Shown in pieces: positions 34,478-42,105 of a DNA stretch of 64,000 bases. Origin of the DNA: Acidobacteriaceae bacterium (GTDB lineage: Bacteria; Acidobacteriota; Terriglobia; Terriglobales; Acidobacteriaceae); contig CAJCIM010000009.1 of the NCBI GenBank assembly GCA_903970395.1, positions 1-64,000 on the forward strand, written 5' to 3'. The notes under the pieces are model-generated. The model did no database searches, was not told where the DNA came from, and saw only the letters and a list, made by a program, of their open reading frames with translations. The position numbers and the translations under genes were made by a program. The stretch's first letter is position 1. Each line of letters starts with the position of its first letter.

Positions 34478-34511
34478 AGGGCCGCAAGCGGCGTGTGCCG
34501 ACTGCGGCCCT
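34478..34511 (-). promoter_or_regulatory. leader hairpin upstream of the 62-residue gene
   Basis: AGGGCCGCA pairs with TGCGGCCCT (9 bp), and inside it CGGC pairs with GCCG around the loop GTGT, separated by a small internal loop. It lies in the presumed 5' leader of the minus-strand gene, some 29 bases before its ATG. The rest of 34450-34664 shows no gene. Confidence 0.45.
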
Positions 34512-34664
34512 GCGATGTGTCTGGGATTTCCCCTACTTCTTAATTGTAGAAGGTTGGAAGGGGTGAATATGCTTTTCGTTTGGTGGGGTTATCGGGCTTT
34601 TTTTGTTGGGGTTAGGTGGGTTAGTAAGGCTGTCGGGGGTTGACAGTAAGCGGGAGCCAAATCG

Positions 34665-34976
34665 CTACTCCTCGCGCTGCATCAAGGCGCGAACGTCGCG
34701 GGATGAATGAAAGATGGCGATGATCGTGATCGGATCGGTGTCGCGGAGAAAGAGTATCTGGTAGGGCTCGGAGAAGTAGAAATAGATTGGGTCAGATACG
34801 AGGTCTTGCCGCAGGTGTCCAACACCGGGGTTCGAGCCGATGTCATCGAACGCCTTGTACAGCCTCTCTTCGAGAGCCATACTGCGCTCCCAGCCGGAGT
34901 GTTCTGCGAGTGAGAAGAGAATTTCTTCGAGCTGAATCGCCACGCGCGTGGCGAGAAGATATTTGGGACGTGGCAT
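34665..34976 (-). CDS. ParE/RelE-type toxin
   Basis: A 103-residue basic protein with the RelE/ParE fold pattern: an N-terminal helical region (VAIQLEEILFSLAEHSGWERSMALEERLYKAFDDI), then GVGHLRQDLVSDPIYFYFSEPYQILFLRDTDPITIIAIFHSSRDV. The terminal IFHSSRDV resembles the IxHxxRD motif of ParE toxins, which act on DNA gyrase. It overlaps the antitoxin stop (TGATG), the usual arrangement. Confidence 0.85.
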   Translation of the reverse strand: MPRPKYLLATRVAIQLEEILFSLAEHSGWERSMALEERLYKAFDDIGSNPGVGHLRQDLVSDPIYFYFSEPYQILFLRDTDPITIIAIFHSSRDVRALMQREE

Positions 34977-35245
34977 CAGGCGGCTTGGGTCTTCCTATGC
35001 GCCTCACGCCGCGCAGCCATGCGGGCGCGGAGTTCGTCTTCGGTGACGACATCTCCCCGTTTGGCCTGAGCGACACCTTCTTCTATCTCGGCGATAATCT
35101 CAGCCCGACGGACAGCGAGGTCTGCACGCTCAGCTTCGAGGGTGTCGAGTGCGCGGTTGATGACCTCGTCCGCAGCGGAGTAGTGGCCGCGGGCGAGTTC
35201 GCGCTGGATGCGGGCTTCGGTGGCGGGATCAAGGGTGAGCGCCAT
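34976..35245 (-). CDS. ParD-type antitoxin
   Basis: An 89-residue antitoxin upstream of and coupled to the toxin. LTLDPATEARIQRELARGHYSAADEVINRALDTLE is a ribbon-helix-helix DNA-binding head, as in ParD/CopG proteins. The C-terminal half is charged and helical and would wrap the toxin. It probably represses its own operon. The two genes form a plausible complete ParDE module. Confidence 0.83.
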   Translation of the reverse strand: MALTLDPATEARIQRELARGHYSAADEVINRALDTLEAERADLAVRRAEIIAEIEEGVAQAKRGDVVTEDELRARMAARREAHRKTQAA

Positions 35246-35548
35246 GGGGAGAGTATACGACGGGGTGCCAGCAGTGGCTGGGGTGAGGAAGGCAATTCAG
35301 TCGCTGCGGCTGCGCCTTCGCTCTGGCCCTTCAACTACGCTCAGGGCAGAGTGGAAGGGCCTGCGGCACGGGTTTTTGGCCCGGCTGAAGCCGTGCCCTT
35401 CCGGAGTTGTGGCGATGATCGCGAGTCCGCGGCTGGAGAAGCAGATCTTCCGCCTCCGGCGAAGGATGGCAAAGGTGGAAGGGAGTGGCGAATGACAACA
35501 CTTCCTGCGGGACATAACGATAGGGGCCTGTCCGAACTATGTAACAGC
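35246..35548. other. intergenic gap of about 300 bases with mixed repeats
   Basis: No gene is seen. The segment contains short dispersed sequences, including cttcaactacgctcagggca and a hairpin-forming GGCACGGGTTTTTGGCCCGG region ending in CCGTGCC, like those seen elsewhere in the window. Confidence 0.5.
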
Positions 35549-36817
35549 CTACTCCGGGACGATGATGGCTTCCTTTTTGGAGATTTGGGTTAGGAAAGAT
35601 TCGCCGGTGGCGAGGTGCTGATCGACGAGGCGGGTGGGGGTGTGGGCCAGCCACTCGGCGAGGGAGATGTCTTCGTAGAAGGGGGTGGGGAAGACTTCGA
35701 TGAAGACCAGGTCGGTGGTGCCGGTGTTTTCGATGTAGTGCGGGGCAGACTTTTCAATGTAGCCGACGTCGCCGGCGGTGAAGTCCATGGTGCGGGCGCG
35801 GGCGCCGGCGGCGAAGACAGTCATGCGGCCGGTACCGGAGACGTAGTACTGCCACTCGTCCTCGTTGGGGTGCCAGTGGAGTTCGCGGAGGCCGCCGGGT
35901 TTGAGCGTGACGAGTGCGGCCGCGATGTTGGTGGCGGGCCAGATGCTGCGGTCGATGATACGGACCTCGCCGCCGGGATTGGTTTTGGTGGGCTTCATCT
36001 GCGAGGGCTGGAAGGCGAAGCTGTGTGGGACGGGGCCGGTTCCCTGCTCGGATTGCTTCTGCTCTTCGGCGAGCGGGCGGGGGAGCTCGCGGGCGAAGAT
36101 GAAGAGCTCTTTGGGCGGGACGTTGGCGAAGGTGGACTCTGGCACGCCAAAGTTTTTGGCGAGGACCGAGGGTGGGGTGTGGTGCAGCCAGTCGGTGAGG
36201 AGGAAGGTTTCGAACTCGTTGAAGTTGCCGTCGTCGAAGACGAGGAGAAACTCTGCGCCGTCGGGGCCGAGGCCCTGGATGGAGTGCGGGATGCCGCCGG
36301 GGAAGATCCAGAGGTCGCCGGCGTGGACGTCAGAGACGTGGGAGCGGCCTTGCTGATCGACGGCGGTGATGCGGGCGGAGCCGGTGAGCATGAGGGCCCA
36401 TTCGGCGCCGACGTGCCAGTGGAGCTCGCGGACGCCGCCGGCGATGAGACGCATTTGCACGCCCGCCATCTTTCTGGAGATGGGAAGGTCGCGGACGGTG
36501 ACCTGGCGGGTCCAGCCGCCGGCTTCCTGGCGCTTGTGCGAGAGCGAGAAGGAGTACTTGAAGGGAGGCTGGCCGCCGGCGTCGGTGGGCGGGGCGAAGA
36601 CGGAGTTGGGGTTTTCGGCGTCGAGCGGGGCGTTGAGCGGCGCAGGCTGGGACTCGGGGACGGTGTGGTGGTCGGGCGAGCGGTATGCCTGCTGTTGTGC
36701 TGTTGCTGTCGCCGAGAGGCCTGCGGCGGCGAGCAAGGTGGCCGAGCCTGCCTCGAGGAACTTACGGCGTGTGAGGGCTGGGGCTTCGGCGGGGGGATCG
36801 TTTTCGCGCAGGGACAT
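35549..36817 (-). CDS. bicupin, oxalate decarboxylase family, Tat-exported
   Basis: A 422-residue protein with a twin-arginine start (LTRRKFLEAGSATLLAAAGL). Two cupin domains follow. The first has RELHWHVGAEWALMLTGSARI ... DLWIFPGGIPHSIQG; the second has RELHWHPNEDEWQYYVSGTGRM ... GDVGYIEKSAPHYIENTG. Each shows the H-x-H-x(4-5)-E metal-binding set, so a Mn-dependent oxalate decarboxylase/oxidase is likely. The frame continues upstream to 36982, but that part reads through a dispersed repeat. Exact substrate is inferred from family. Confidence 0.85.
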   Translation of the reverse strand: MSLRENDPPAEAPALTRRKFLEAGSATLLAAAGLSATATAQQQAYRSPDHHTVPESQPAPLNAPLDAENPNSVFAPPTDAGGQPPFKYSFSLSHKRQEAGGWTRQVTVRDLPISRKMAGVQMRLIAGGVRELHWHVGAEWALMLTGSARITAVDQQGRSHVSDVHAGDLWIFPGGIPHSIQGLGPDGAEFLLVFDDGNFNEFETFLLTDWLHHTPPSVLAKNFGVPESTFANVPPKELFIFARELPRPLAEEQKQSEQGTGPVPHSFAFQPSQMKPTKTNPGGEVRIIDRSIWPATNIAAALVTLKPGGLRELHWHPNEDEWQYYVSGTGRMTVFAAGARARTMDFTAGDVGYIEKSAPHYIENTGTTDLVFIEVFPTPFYEDISLAEWLAHTPTRLVDQHLATGESFLTQISKKEAIIVPE

Positions 36818-36907
36818 GTCGGCTCCGAAAGTAGGGTGCCGGTTTAGATTAAGCGACTGCGCAGGTGCGAGCAAGCGTAGGAGTACGGAAAGAGCTGTGA
36901 CATCAAC

Positions 36908-36965
36908 AACTGCAGGTCTCTCCGCTGCGCGCTGCGCGCTACGCGCTTCGGTCGAGATGACAAGG
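36908..36965. repeat. 'gcaggtctctccgct...gatgaca' repeat, copy 1
   Basis: An intergenic element starting aactgcaggtctctccgct and ending tcggtcgagatgaca. Similar ends occur at 43336-43396 with a different centre. Here the centre is a cgctgcgcgctacgcgc inverted region. It sits in the 5' region of the bicupin gene. Confidence 0.55.
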
Positions 36966-36987
36966 TCTAAGTGATGGGTCAAATGTG

Positions 36988-37032
36988 GCGAACCCCACTC
37001 ATGACGATGAGACTGTCATGAATGGGGCACCC
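36988..37032. repeat. hairpin repeat (GATGAAGCC-loop family), intergenic copy
   Basis: CCCCACTCATGAC pairs with GTCATGAATGGGG around the loop GATGAGACT. The inner stem TCATGAC/GTCATGA differs from GCCGAC/GTCGGC on both arms yet stays complementary. The flank is again GGGGCACCC. This is the only copy of the family outside a gene in the window. Confidence 0.85.
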
Positions 37033-37045
37033 GGTTTCGTTGTGT

Positions 37046-38497
37046 TTATTTGACTTCGTTGTCGGCTATTACTTTTTCGTAGAAGTGCGCGCTGAGTTTG
37101 GGGGTGCGCTTCTGGGTGGCGAAGTCGACGTAGACGATGCCGAAGCGTTTGTCGTAGCCGTCGGCCCACTCGTAGTTGTCGAGGAGCGACCAGCAGAAGT
37201 AGCCCTTGACGGGGACGCCTTCGGAGACGCCGCGGTGCAGCTGCGTGAGGTAGTTGCGCAGGTACATGACGCGGTCGGTGTCGTAGACGTGGCCGTCTTC
37301 GGCGATCTTGTCTGCAGAGGAGCAGCCGTTTTCGGTGATGTAGAGGGTCTTGACGTTCCAGATCTCGGAGACGAGTTTGGGTGTCCAGTAGAGTGCCTCC
37401 GGACCGATGGTGAGCCAGGGGCTGTACATGTGCGGATAGGATTCGGGCGCAGGGACCGAGACGTAGCCGACTTCGTTGTCGGCCGCGCGGACGTAGTGCG
37501 CTGTGTAGAGGTTGATGCCGACGAAGTCGAGCGGGGTCTTGATGACGTCGAGCTCTTCCTGCGTGAAGTGCGGGGCGTCGTCGCCGAGGGTTTTGAGGTA
37601 GTGCGGGGTGTAGCGGCCCTCCTGAATGACGGTCTGGTACATCGCGTTGAGCTCGCGCATGGCGTGGCGCGCGGCTTCGATGTGCTCTGGGGTTTCGATG
37701 ACCGGGGTGGCGGCTTCGACGTTGTCGGCGAGACCGACTTTGACGCCGGGTTTGGCGTGGGCGCGGATGGCGCGGACCGACAGGCCGTGCGCGTAGACGA
37801 CGTTGTGATTGAGCTGCGCCATGCGCTTGCGGCCGATCTGCAGGCCGGGAGCGTGACGGCCGTCGGCGTACCCGATCTCGCAGAAGGAGCGCATCTCGTT
37901 CATGGTCATGAAGTGCTTGCAGCGGTCGGAGAGGACGCCGGCGGTGTAGCCGGCGTAGTCGGCGAAGGCCTTGGCAACGTCACGGCTCTCCCAGCCGCCT
38001 TGGTCCTGCAGAACCTGCGGGAGGTCCCAGTGGAAGAGAGTGCAGTATGGCTCGATGCCGGCGGCGAGGAGGGCATCAACGAGCTTTTTGTAGAAGTCGA
38101 CGCCCTGCTGATTGGGCTGGCCGGTGCCGTTGGGGAAGATGCGCGGCCAAGCGACGGAGAAGCGGAAGGTCTTGAGACCCATCTGCTTCATCATCTCGAT
38201 GTCCTGCGGATAGCGGTGGTAGAAGTCGTCGGCGACGTCGCCAGTGTCGCCGTTGGCGGTCTTGCCGGCGGTGTGCGAGAAGGTGTCCCAGATGGAGACA
38301 CCGCGGCCGCCTTCCTTCACGGCACCTTCAACCTGATAGGAGGCCGTGGCCGAGCCCCAGAGGAAGCCAGCTGGGAACTTTGCGGCGGCGGGGGTAGACG
38401 CGGGCGGCTCCGCGCGAAGGACGGAGGGAACGAGGCTGGGGAGTGAGCCTGCGCCAAGCGTCAGGCCGGTGGTCTGGAGGAATTTGCGACGGTCCAC
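37046..38497 (-). CDS. GH1 beta-glucosidase, Tat-exported
   Basis: A 483-residue family 1 glycosidase with a twin-arginine start (RRKFLQTTGLTLGAG), from GTG 38497 after AGGAG. FPAGFLWGSATASYQVEGA is the GH1 start; ITENG (387-391) carries the nucleophile Glu389. The acid/base region reads FMTMNEMRSF with Glu201. The usual NEP motif is therefore NEM, so the Pro is absent. DNYEWADGYDKRFGIVYVDF is typical. It should release terminal beta-linked sugars from oligosaccharides. A LacI-type operator lies upstream. Confidence 0.92.
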   Translation of the reverse strand: MDRRKFLQTTGLTLGAGSLPSLVPSVLRAEPPASTPAAAKFPAGFLWGSATASYQVEGAVKEGGRGVSIWDTFSHTAGKTANGDTGDVADDFYHRYPQDIEMMKQMGLKTFRFSVAWPRIFPNGTGQPNQQGVDFYKKLVDALLAAGIEPYCTLFHWDLPQVLQDQGGWESRDVAKAFADYAGYTAGVLSDRCKHFMTMNEMRSFCEIGYADGRHAPGLQIGRKRMAQLNHNVVYAHGLSVRAIRAHAKPGVKVGLADNVEAATPVIETPEHIEAARHAMRELNAMYQTVIQEGRYTPHYLKTLGDDAPHFTQEELDVIKTPLDFVGINLYTAHYVRAADNEVGYVSVPAPESYPHMYSPWLTIGPEALYWTPKLVSEIWNVKTLYITENGCSSADKIAEDGHVYDTDRVMYLRNYLTQLHRGVSEGVPVKGYFCWSLLDNYEWADGYDKRFGIVYVDFATQKRTPKLSAHFYEKVIADNEVK

Positions 38498-38856
38498 TGC
38501 GAGCTCCTAAGACAAACGATTTACTTGGATACTAAACCGGTTCAATTTCGATGATCTTAGAACTTTTACAAGGCTGGGGATTGGGCTGTCAAGATTTGGG
38601 GGTGACCGGGCGAAAGCACCCCTTTCGTATGAGAGATGCGATGACCGCGGGCTGAAGCCCGTTGTTACTCCCTGTGACTGCGGCTGTACGGCGCTTCGTG
38701 ACGGCAGATACGTGACGTTTAATGTTGGTGGTTGTCGTTGCTGAAGCGCGGCTGTTGTGACATCATCGAGTTTTGCTGGAGAAACGTGCAGCGCCGGGTG
38801 TGGATGCGGTGCGGTCGCACACGGTTCAAGCGCTTCAACTTGTGACGAGGAGATTC
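38498..38856. other. divergent intergenic region between GH1 and LacI genes
   Basis: About 360 bases holding the proposed operator (38532-38545) and short repeats (gcgggctgaagcccg near 38648-38662). An in-frame TTG at 38773 opens earlier for the regulator but lacks a Shine-Dalgarno site. Nothing else is seen. Confidence 0.5.
38532..38545. promoter_or_regulatory. putative LacI-family operator
   Basis: CTAAACCGGTTCAA (TTGAACCGGTTTAG on the other strand) is a near-palindrome with a central CG, 34 bases before the GH1 start and about 310 bases before the regulator start. It shares the pattern TTGAA-N-CG-N-TT with the site at 41125-41138. Confidence 0.55.
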
Positions 38857-39918
38857 GTGGGCAAGACCAAGGCAGCGGTGAAGAAGAGCACAGCGGGCGG
38901 TGGTTCCGGCAAGCCGCCGGGGTTGAAGGAGATTGCGCAGTATCTTGGGCTGTCGCCGGCGTCGGTTTCGATGGTGATCAACGACGTGCCTCTGGCGAAG
39001 GCGATGACGGCGGAGACGCGGGCTCGAATTCTTGAAGCAGTGAAGAAGTTCAACTACCGGCCGAACCTGCTGGCGCGGTCGCTGAGCAAGCGGGAGACGC
39101 GGACGATCGGGGTGATTGTGCCGGAGTCCAGCGATGGGTACTACACGCGCGTGATGCGGGGGCTGGAAGAGGCACTGCTGGATGCAGGGTACCTGTACTT
39201 TACGGTGAGCCACCTGTCGCGCGAGGACCTGCTGCATGAGTATCCGCAGCTGCTGCGGCAGCGCGCGGTGGATGGGCTGATCTACCTGAACACGAAGGTG
39301 GTGGAGTCACCGCAGGTGCCCGCGGTGACGATCAGCTATGCGACCAGGGAACCGGGTGTGACCAACGTGGTGCTGGACCAGCGGCTGGGCGCGCGACTGT
39401 CTTTGCAGCACCTGGCAGAGCTGGGACACAAGCAGGTGCTGATGATGAAGGGGCAGCCGACGTGCCTGGAGGCAGGCGAGCGCTGGCGGCTGATGGTGAA
39501 GGCTGCGGAGGAGTGTGGTATTGAGGTGCGGCCGGAGCTGTGCATTGAGATGGACCACCACCAACTGACTCCGGAGCTGGCGTTTGCGAAGGTGGCGGAG
39601 CTGCTGCAGAAGAAGCCGAAGTTTACTGCGGTGTGCGCGTTCAATGACACGTCGGCGATTGGCGCGATGCGGGCGCTGGCGGATGCAGGGTTGCGGTGTC
39701 CTGAAGATGTGTCGGTGATTGGGTTTGATGACATTGGCGTAGCGGGGTTTACCACGCCGCGGTTGACGACGGTACGGCAACCGCTGGAGGCCATGGGGGC
39801 TCGAGCGGTGGCGGAGCTGATGGCGCGGATGCGGGAGCCGGAGGGGACGCATGCGGCGAAGGTGGTGCTGGAGCCGGAGCTGGTGGTGCGAGAGTCGACG
39901 GGGCGGGCGAGGCGTTGA
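38857..39918 (+). CDS. LacI-family transcriptional regulator
   Basis: A 353-residue regulator starting at GTG 38857, preceded by GAGGAGATT. Residues 23-42 (LKEIAQYLGLSPASVSMVIN) are the helix-turn-helix, and the hinge region (PNLLARSLSKRETRT) leads into the sugar-binding fold (IGVIVPESSDGYYTRVMRGLEEALLDAGY; later FTAVCAFNDTSAIGAMRALADAG). The recognition segment SPASVSMVIN is typical. It probably controls neighbouring sugar genes; the effector is unknown. Basic extra residues precede the HTH. Confidence 0.9.
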   Translation: MGKTKAAVKKSTAGGGSGKPPGLKEIAQYLGLSPASVSMVINDVPLAKAMTAETRARILEAVKKFNYRPNLLARSLSKRETRTIGVIVPESSDGYYTRVMRGLEEALLDAGYLYFTVSHLSREDLLHEYPQLLRQRAVDGLIYLNTKVVESPQVPAVTISYATREPGVTNVVLDQRLGARLSLQHLAELGHKQVLMMKGQPTCLEAGERWRLMVKAAEECGIEVRPELCIEMDHHQLTPELAFAKVAELLQKKPKFTAVCAFNDTSAIGAMRALADAGLRCPEDVSVIGFDDIGVAGFTTPRLTTVRQPLEAMGARAVAELMARMREPEGTHAAKVVLEPELVVRESTGRARR

Positions 39919-39939
39919 GACTTCGGGGCAAGGATGGAT

Positions 39940-40115
39940 TTTATAGTGGGCCTTCAGCCCTTTGATTCATAGACTGCCGCATACCCAGGCCTTCGGCCGG
40001 GGCTGGGATATGGCCGGGCGTTTGGCCCTAAACAAGAATCTGCAACGGCAACATTTAGCAGCAACGGCAGACGCAGATTCCCCATTCGACTTCGCTCGGG
40101 GGAATGACAAGCAAA
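39940..40115. repeat. composite of several dispersed repeats
   Basis: A 175-base gap after the LacI gene built from repeat pieces: gggccttcagcccttt, ccaggccttcggccggggctggg, gggcgtttggcccta, and a gattcccc/gggggaatgacaagcaaa copy. This order is one I recall as recurrent in acidobacterial intergenic DNA. No gene is seen. Confidence 0.6.
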
Positions 40116-40121
40116 AAATCT

Positions 40122-41051
40122 CTAGTGCAATGGGCTGGAGGCAGTGAAGTCGGAGCAGCAGGGTTTGGTGACGGGTTGGAACTCCATGAGTTCGACGCGG
40201 GTGCCGTCGGGGTCGTAAAGGTTGGCCTGCCACTTGCCGTCTCGGCCCATCTGCGGGCCGTCGTGACGTGGGGGGAGGCGGTCCTGCTGGTAGAGCTTGG
40301 TGACTGCGGCCTCCATGTTGATGACGCCGAGGGAGAAGTGATTGAGCACGCCGAGGGTGCGGGCGTCGACGTGGTCGGTTGGGGTGTCGGAGCCGTCGCC
40401 GACCATCATGTACTCGATCCAGTCGTGGCCGTCAGGGACCTGCTGCGAGATCCAGTCCGTGTGATTAGGCTGCATGGCACCGTACCAGTAGGGACGGAAG
40501 CCGAGGAGCTCGCGGTAGAAGTGGTCTTCATCGGCACGGTTTTTGACCATGTAGCCGACGTGGATGATGCGATGGCTGATGGCCTTCGTGTTGTCGATGA
40601 CGACGGCGGGATGGCCGGGCTGGACGAACTGTACCTGGTTGCCTTCGGGGTCGGTGGTGGTGAACCAGCGGCTGCCGTCGGTGGAGGTTTTGAGTTCCGA
40701 GGCGCTGGTGACGCCTTTGGCGGTGAGGTAGGTGCGCAGGGCGCGCGCGTCGATGGTGTTGAAGGCGACGCAGGAGATGCGGCTGAGGCCCTGATGATCG
40801 GCAGGCAGCGGGAGGACTTCGACGAATTGAGTAGGGCTGAAGTAGAAGCGGGTGCCGTTGGCGTCCTGGAGGTCGGGGCCTTTGGTGGCGCCGAGGATGC
40901 GGCCGTAGAAGTCGGCCGAGGCTGCGACGTCGTGCGCGAGGACGCACATGTGCGAGATGCCGGTGATGACAGGACGTGACTGCTGCGCAGAGACGCTGCC
41001 GATGGCCAGAGAAAGAAGCGCGGCGACGAGGAGAGTGCGGGTGCGGTGCAT
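40122..41051 (-). CDS. exported VOC-family (glyoxalase/dioxygenase fold) protein
   Basis: A 309-residue secreted protein (ATG 41051; signal peptide ending VSA-Q). Two vicinal-oxygen-chelate modules follow: ITGISHMCVLAHDVAASADFYGRILGA and IIHVGYMVKNRADEDHFYRELLGF, each with the beta-alpha-beta-beta-beta pattern. NHFSLGVINMEAAVTKLY and DPDGTRVELMEF complete the second. Substrate unknown. An open frame reaching to 41138 includes the operator-like sequence and is not coding there. Confidence 0.82.
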   Translation of the reverse strand: MHRTRTLLVAALLSLAIGSVSAQQSRPVITGISHMCVLAHDVAASADFYGRILGATKGPDLQDANGTRFYFSPTQFVEVLPLPADHQGLSRISCVAFNTIDARALRTYLTAKGVTSASELKTSTDGSRWFTTTDPEGNQVQFVQPGHPAVVIDNTKAISHRIIHVGYMVKNRADEDHFYRELLGFRPYWYGAMQPNHTDWISQQVPDGHDWIEYMMVGDGSDTPTDHVDARTLGVLNHFSLGVINMEAAVTKLYQQDRLPPRHDGPQMGRDGKWQANLYDPDGTRVELMEFQPVTKPCCSDFTASSPLH

Positions 41052-41124
41052 GGGGAGATGACCTTTCTGCGGGTGAGTCCTGTCGCGGACAAATATACAA
41101 CGCCGTGAAAGAAGGGGTCTAGTG

Positions 41125-41138
41125 TTGAAGCGATTCAA
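41125..41138. promoter_or_regulatory. putative LacI-family operator
   Basis: TTGAAGCGATTCAA, a near-perfect palindrome with a central CG between the divergent VOC and sugar-isomerase genes. It fits TTGAA-N-CG-N-TTYA, shared with the 38532 site. Confidence 0.6.
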
Positions 41139-41224
41139 TTAGGGGTAGACAGGAGACGGTGGCCGTCTGCTAGTCTTTGTTGCGCTTGATGTAGGGACAT
41201 TACAAAGGGTCGGGAGGAAGAGCG

Positions 41225-42103
41225 ATGGAGCTGTTGACACGACGCGGATTTGTAAAGGGTGCGGGGCTGGGATTGCTGGGCGGAGCACTGGCGGGGCGGC
41301 GGGCGTTTGCGTCGCCGTGGGGACGGCCGGTGGGGTTGCAGCTGTACTCCGTACGTGAGCAGTTGGCGAAGGACTATGCGGGCACACTGAAGCAGGTGGG
41401 CGCGATTGGGTATCGCGAGGTGGAGGCTGCGGGGTTCTTCAATCATTCGCCTGCGGAGGTGAAGCAGGCGATGGCGGATGCGCAGCTGAAGTGCGTGGGC
41501 GGGCACTATGCGTACAAGGCTCTTGCGCCGGACGTGGACAAGATCATTGCGTTTCACAAAGAGCTGGATTGCCACTATGTGATCTGCGCGTCGCCGGCAC
41601 ACCGCGATGCTGCTGCGACGGGAGCGTTCACGGTGGATGACCTGCGGTGGACGATGGAGCAGTTGAATGCGATCGGCGAGAAGATGCAGAAGGCCGGGTT
41701 GCAGCTTGGGTATCACAATCACACGCACGAGTTTGTAAAAGAGAACGGCGTGGTGGCGTATGACGCGATGATGGCAGCCGCCGATCCGAAGCTAATCACG
41801 TTCGAGATGGACTGCGGCTGGGTGAAGGTGGGCGGCGGCGATCCGGTTGAGCTGCTGAAGAAGTATCCGACACGAATTTCTCTGCTGCATGTGAAGGACT
41901 TCAAACCGAAGACGAACCCAAGCGATACGGGCGTTCCACCGGCGGCGGAGTTGGGGCGCGGTACGATGAACTATGCGCCGATCTTTGCGGCAGCGAAGGC
42001 GGCAAACATAAAGCACTATTTCGTGGAGCAGGAGGGTTACGACATACCTCCGATGGATGCGCTGCGAATCGACTACGAATATTTGAAAGAGATGAAGACG
42101 TAA
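41225..42103 (+). CDS. sugar phosphate isomerase/epimerase-like protein, Tat-exported
   Basis: A 292-residue AP2EC-type TIM-barrel protein with a twin-arginine start (LTRRGFVKGAGLGLLGGALA), ATG 41225 after GGAGG. GLQLYSVREQLAKDYAGTL, GYHNHTHEF and TFEMDCGWVKVGGGDP carry the metal-binding residues typical of the family (H, H, E, D). Related proteins isomerise or epimerise sugars or keto-sugars. It is two bases from the MFS gene that follows. Confidence 0.88.
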   Translation: MELLTRRGFVKGAGLGLLGGALAGRRAFASPWGRPVGLQLYSVREQLAKDYAGTLKQVGAIGYREVEAAGFFNHSPAEVKQAMADAQLKCVGGHYAYKALAPDVDKIIAFHKELDCHYVICASPAHRDAAATGAFTVDDLRWTMEQLNAIGEKMQKAGLQLGYHNHTHEFVKENGVVAYDAMMAAADPKLITFEMDCGWVKVGGGDPVELLKKYPTRISLLHVKDFKPKTNPSDTGVPPAAELGRGTMNYAPIFAAAKAANIKHYFVEQEGYDIPPMDALRIDYEYLKEMKT

Positions 42104-42105
42104 CG

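Noticed and set aside
1681-37032. Hairpin family as classical REP or attenuator elements of one operon
   Set aside because: Copies occur inside coding sequence of unrelated genes on both strands and are not at transcript ends.
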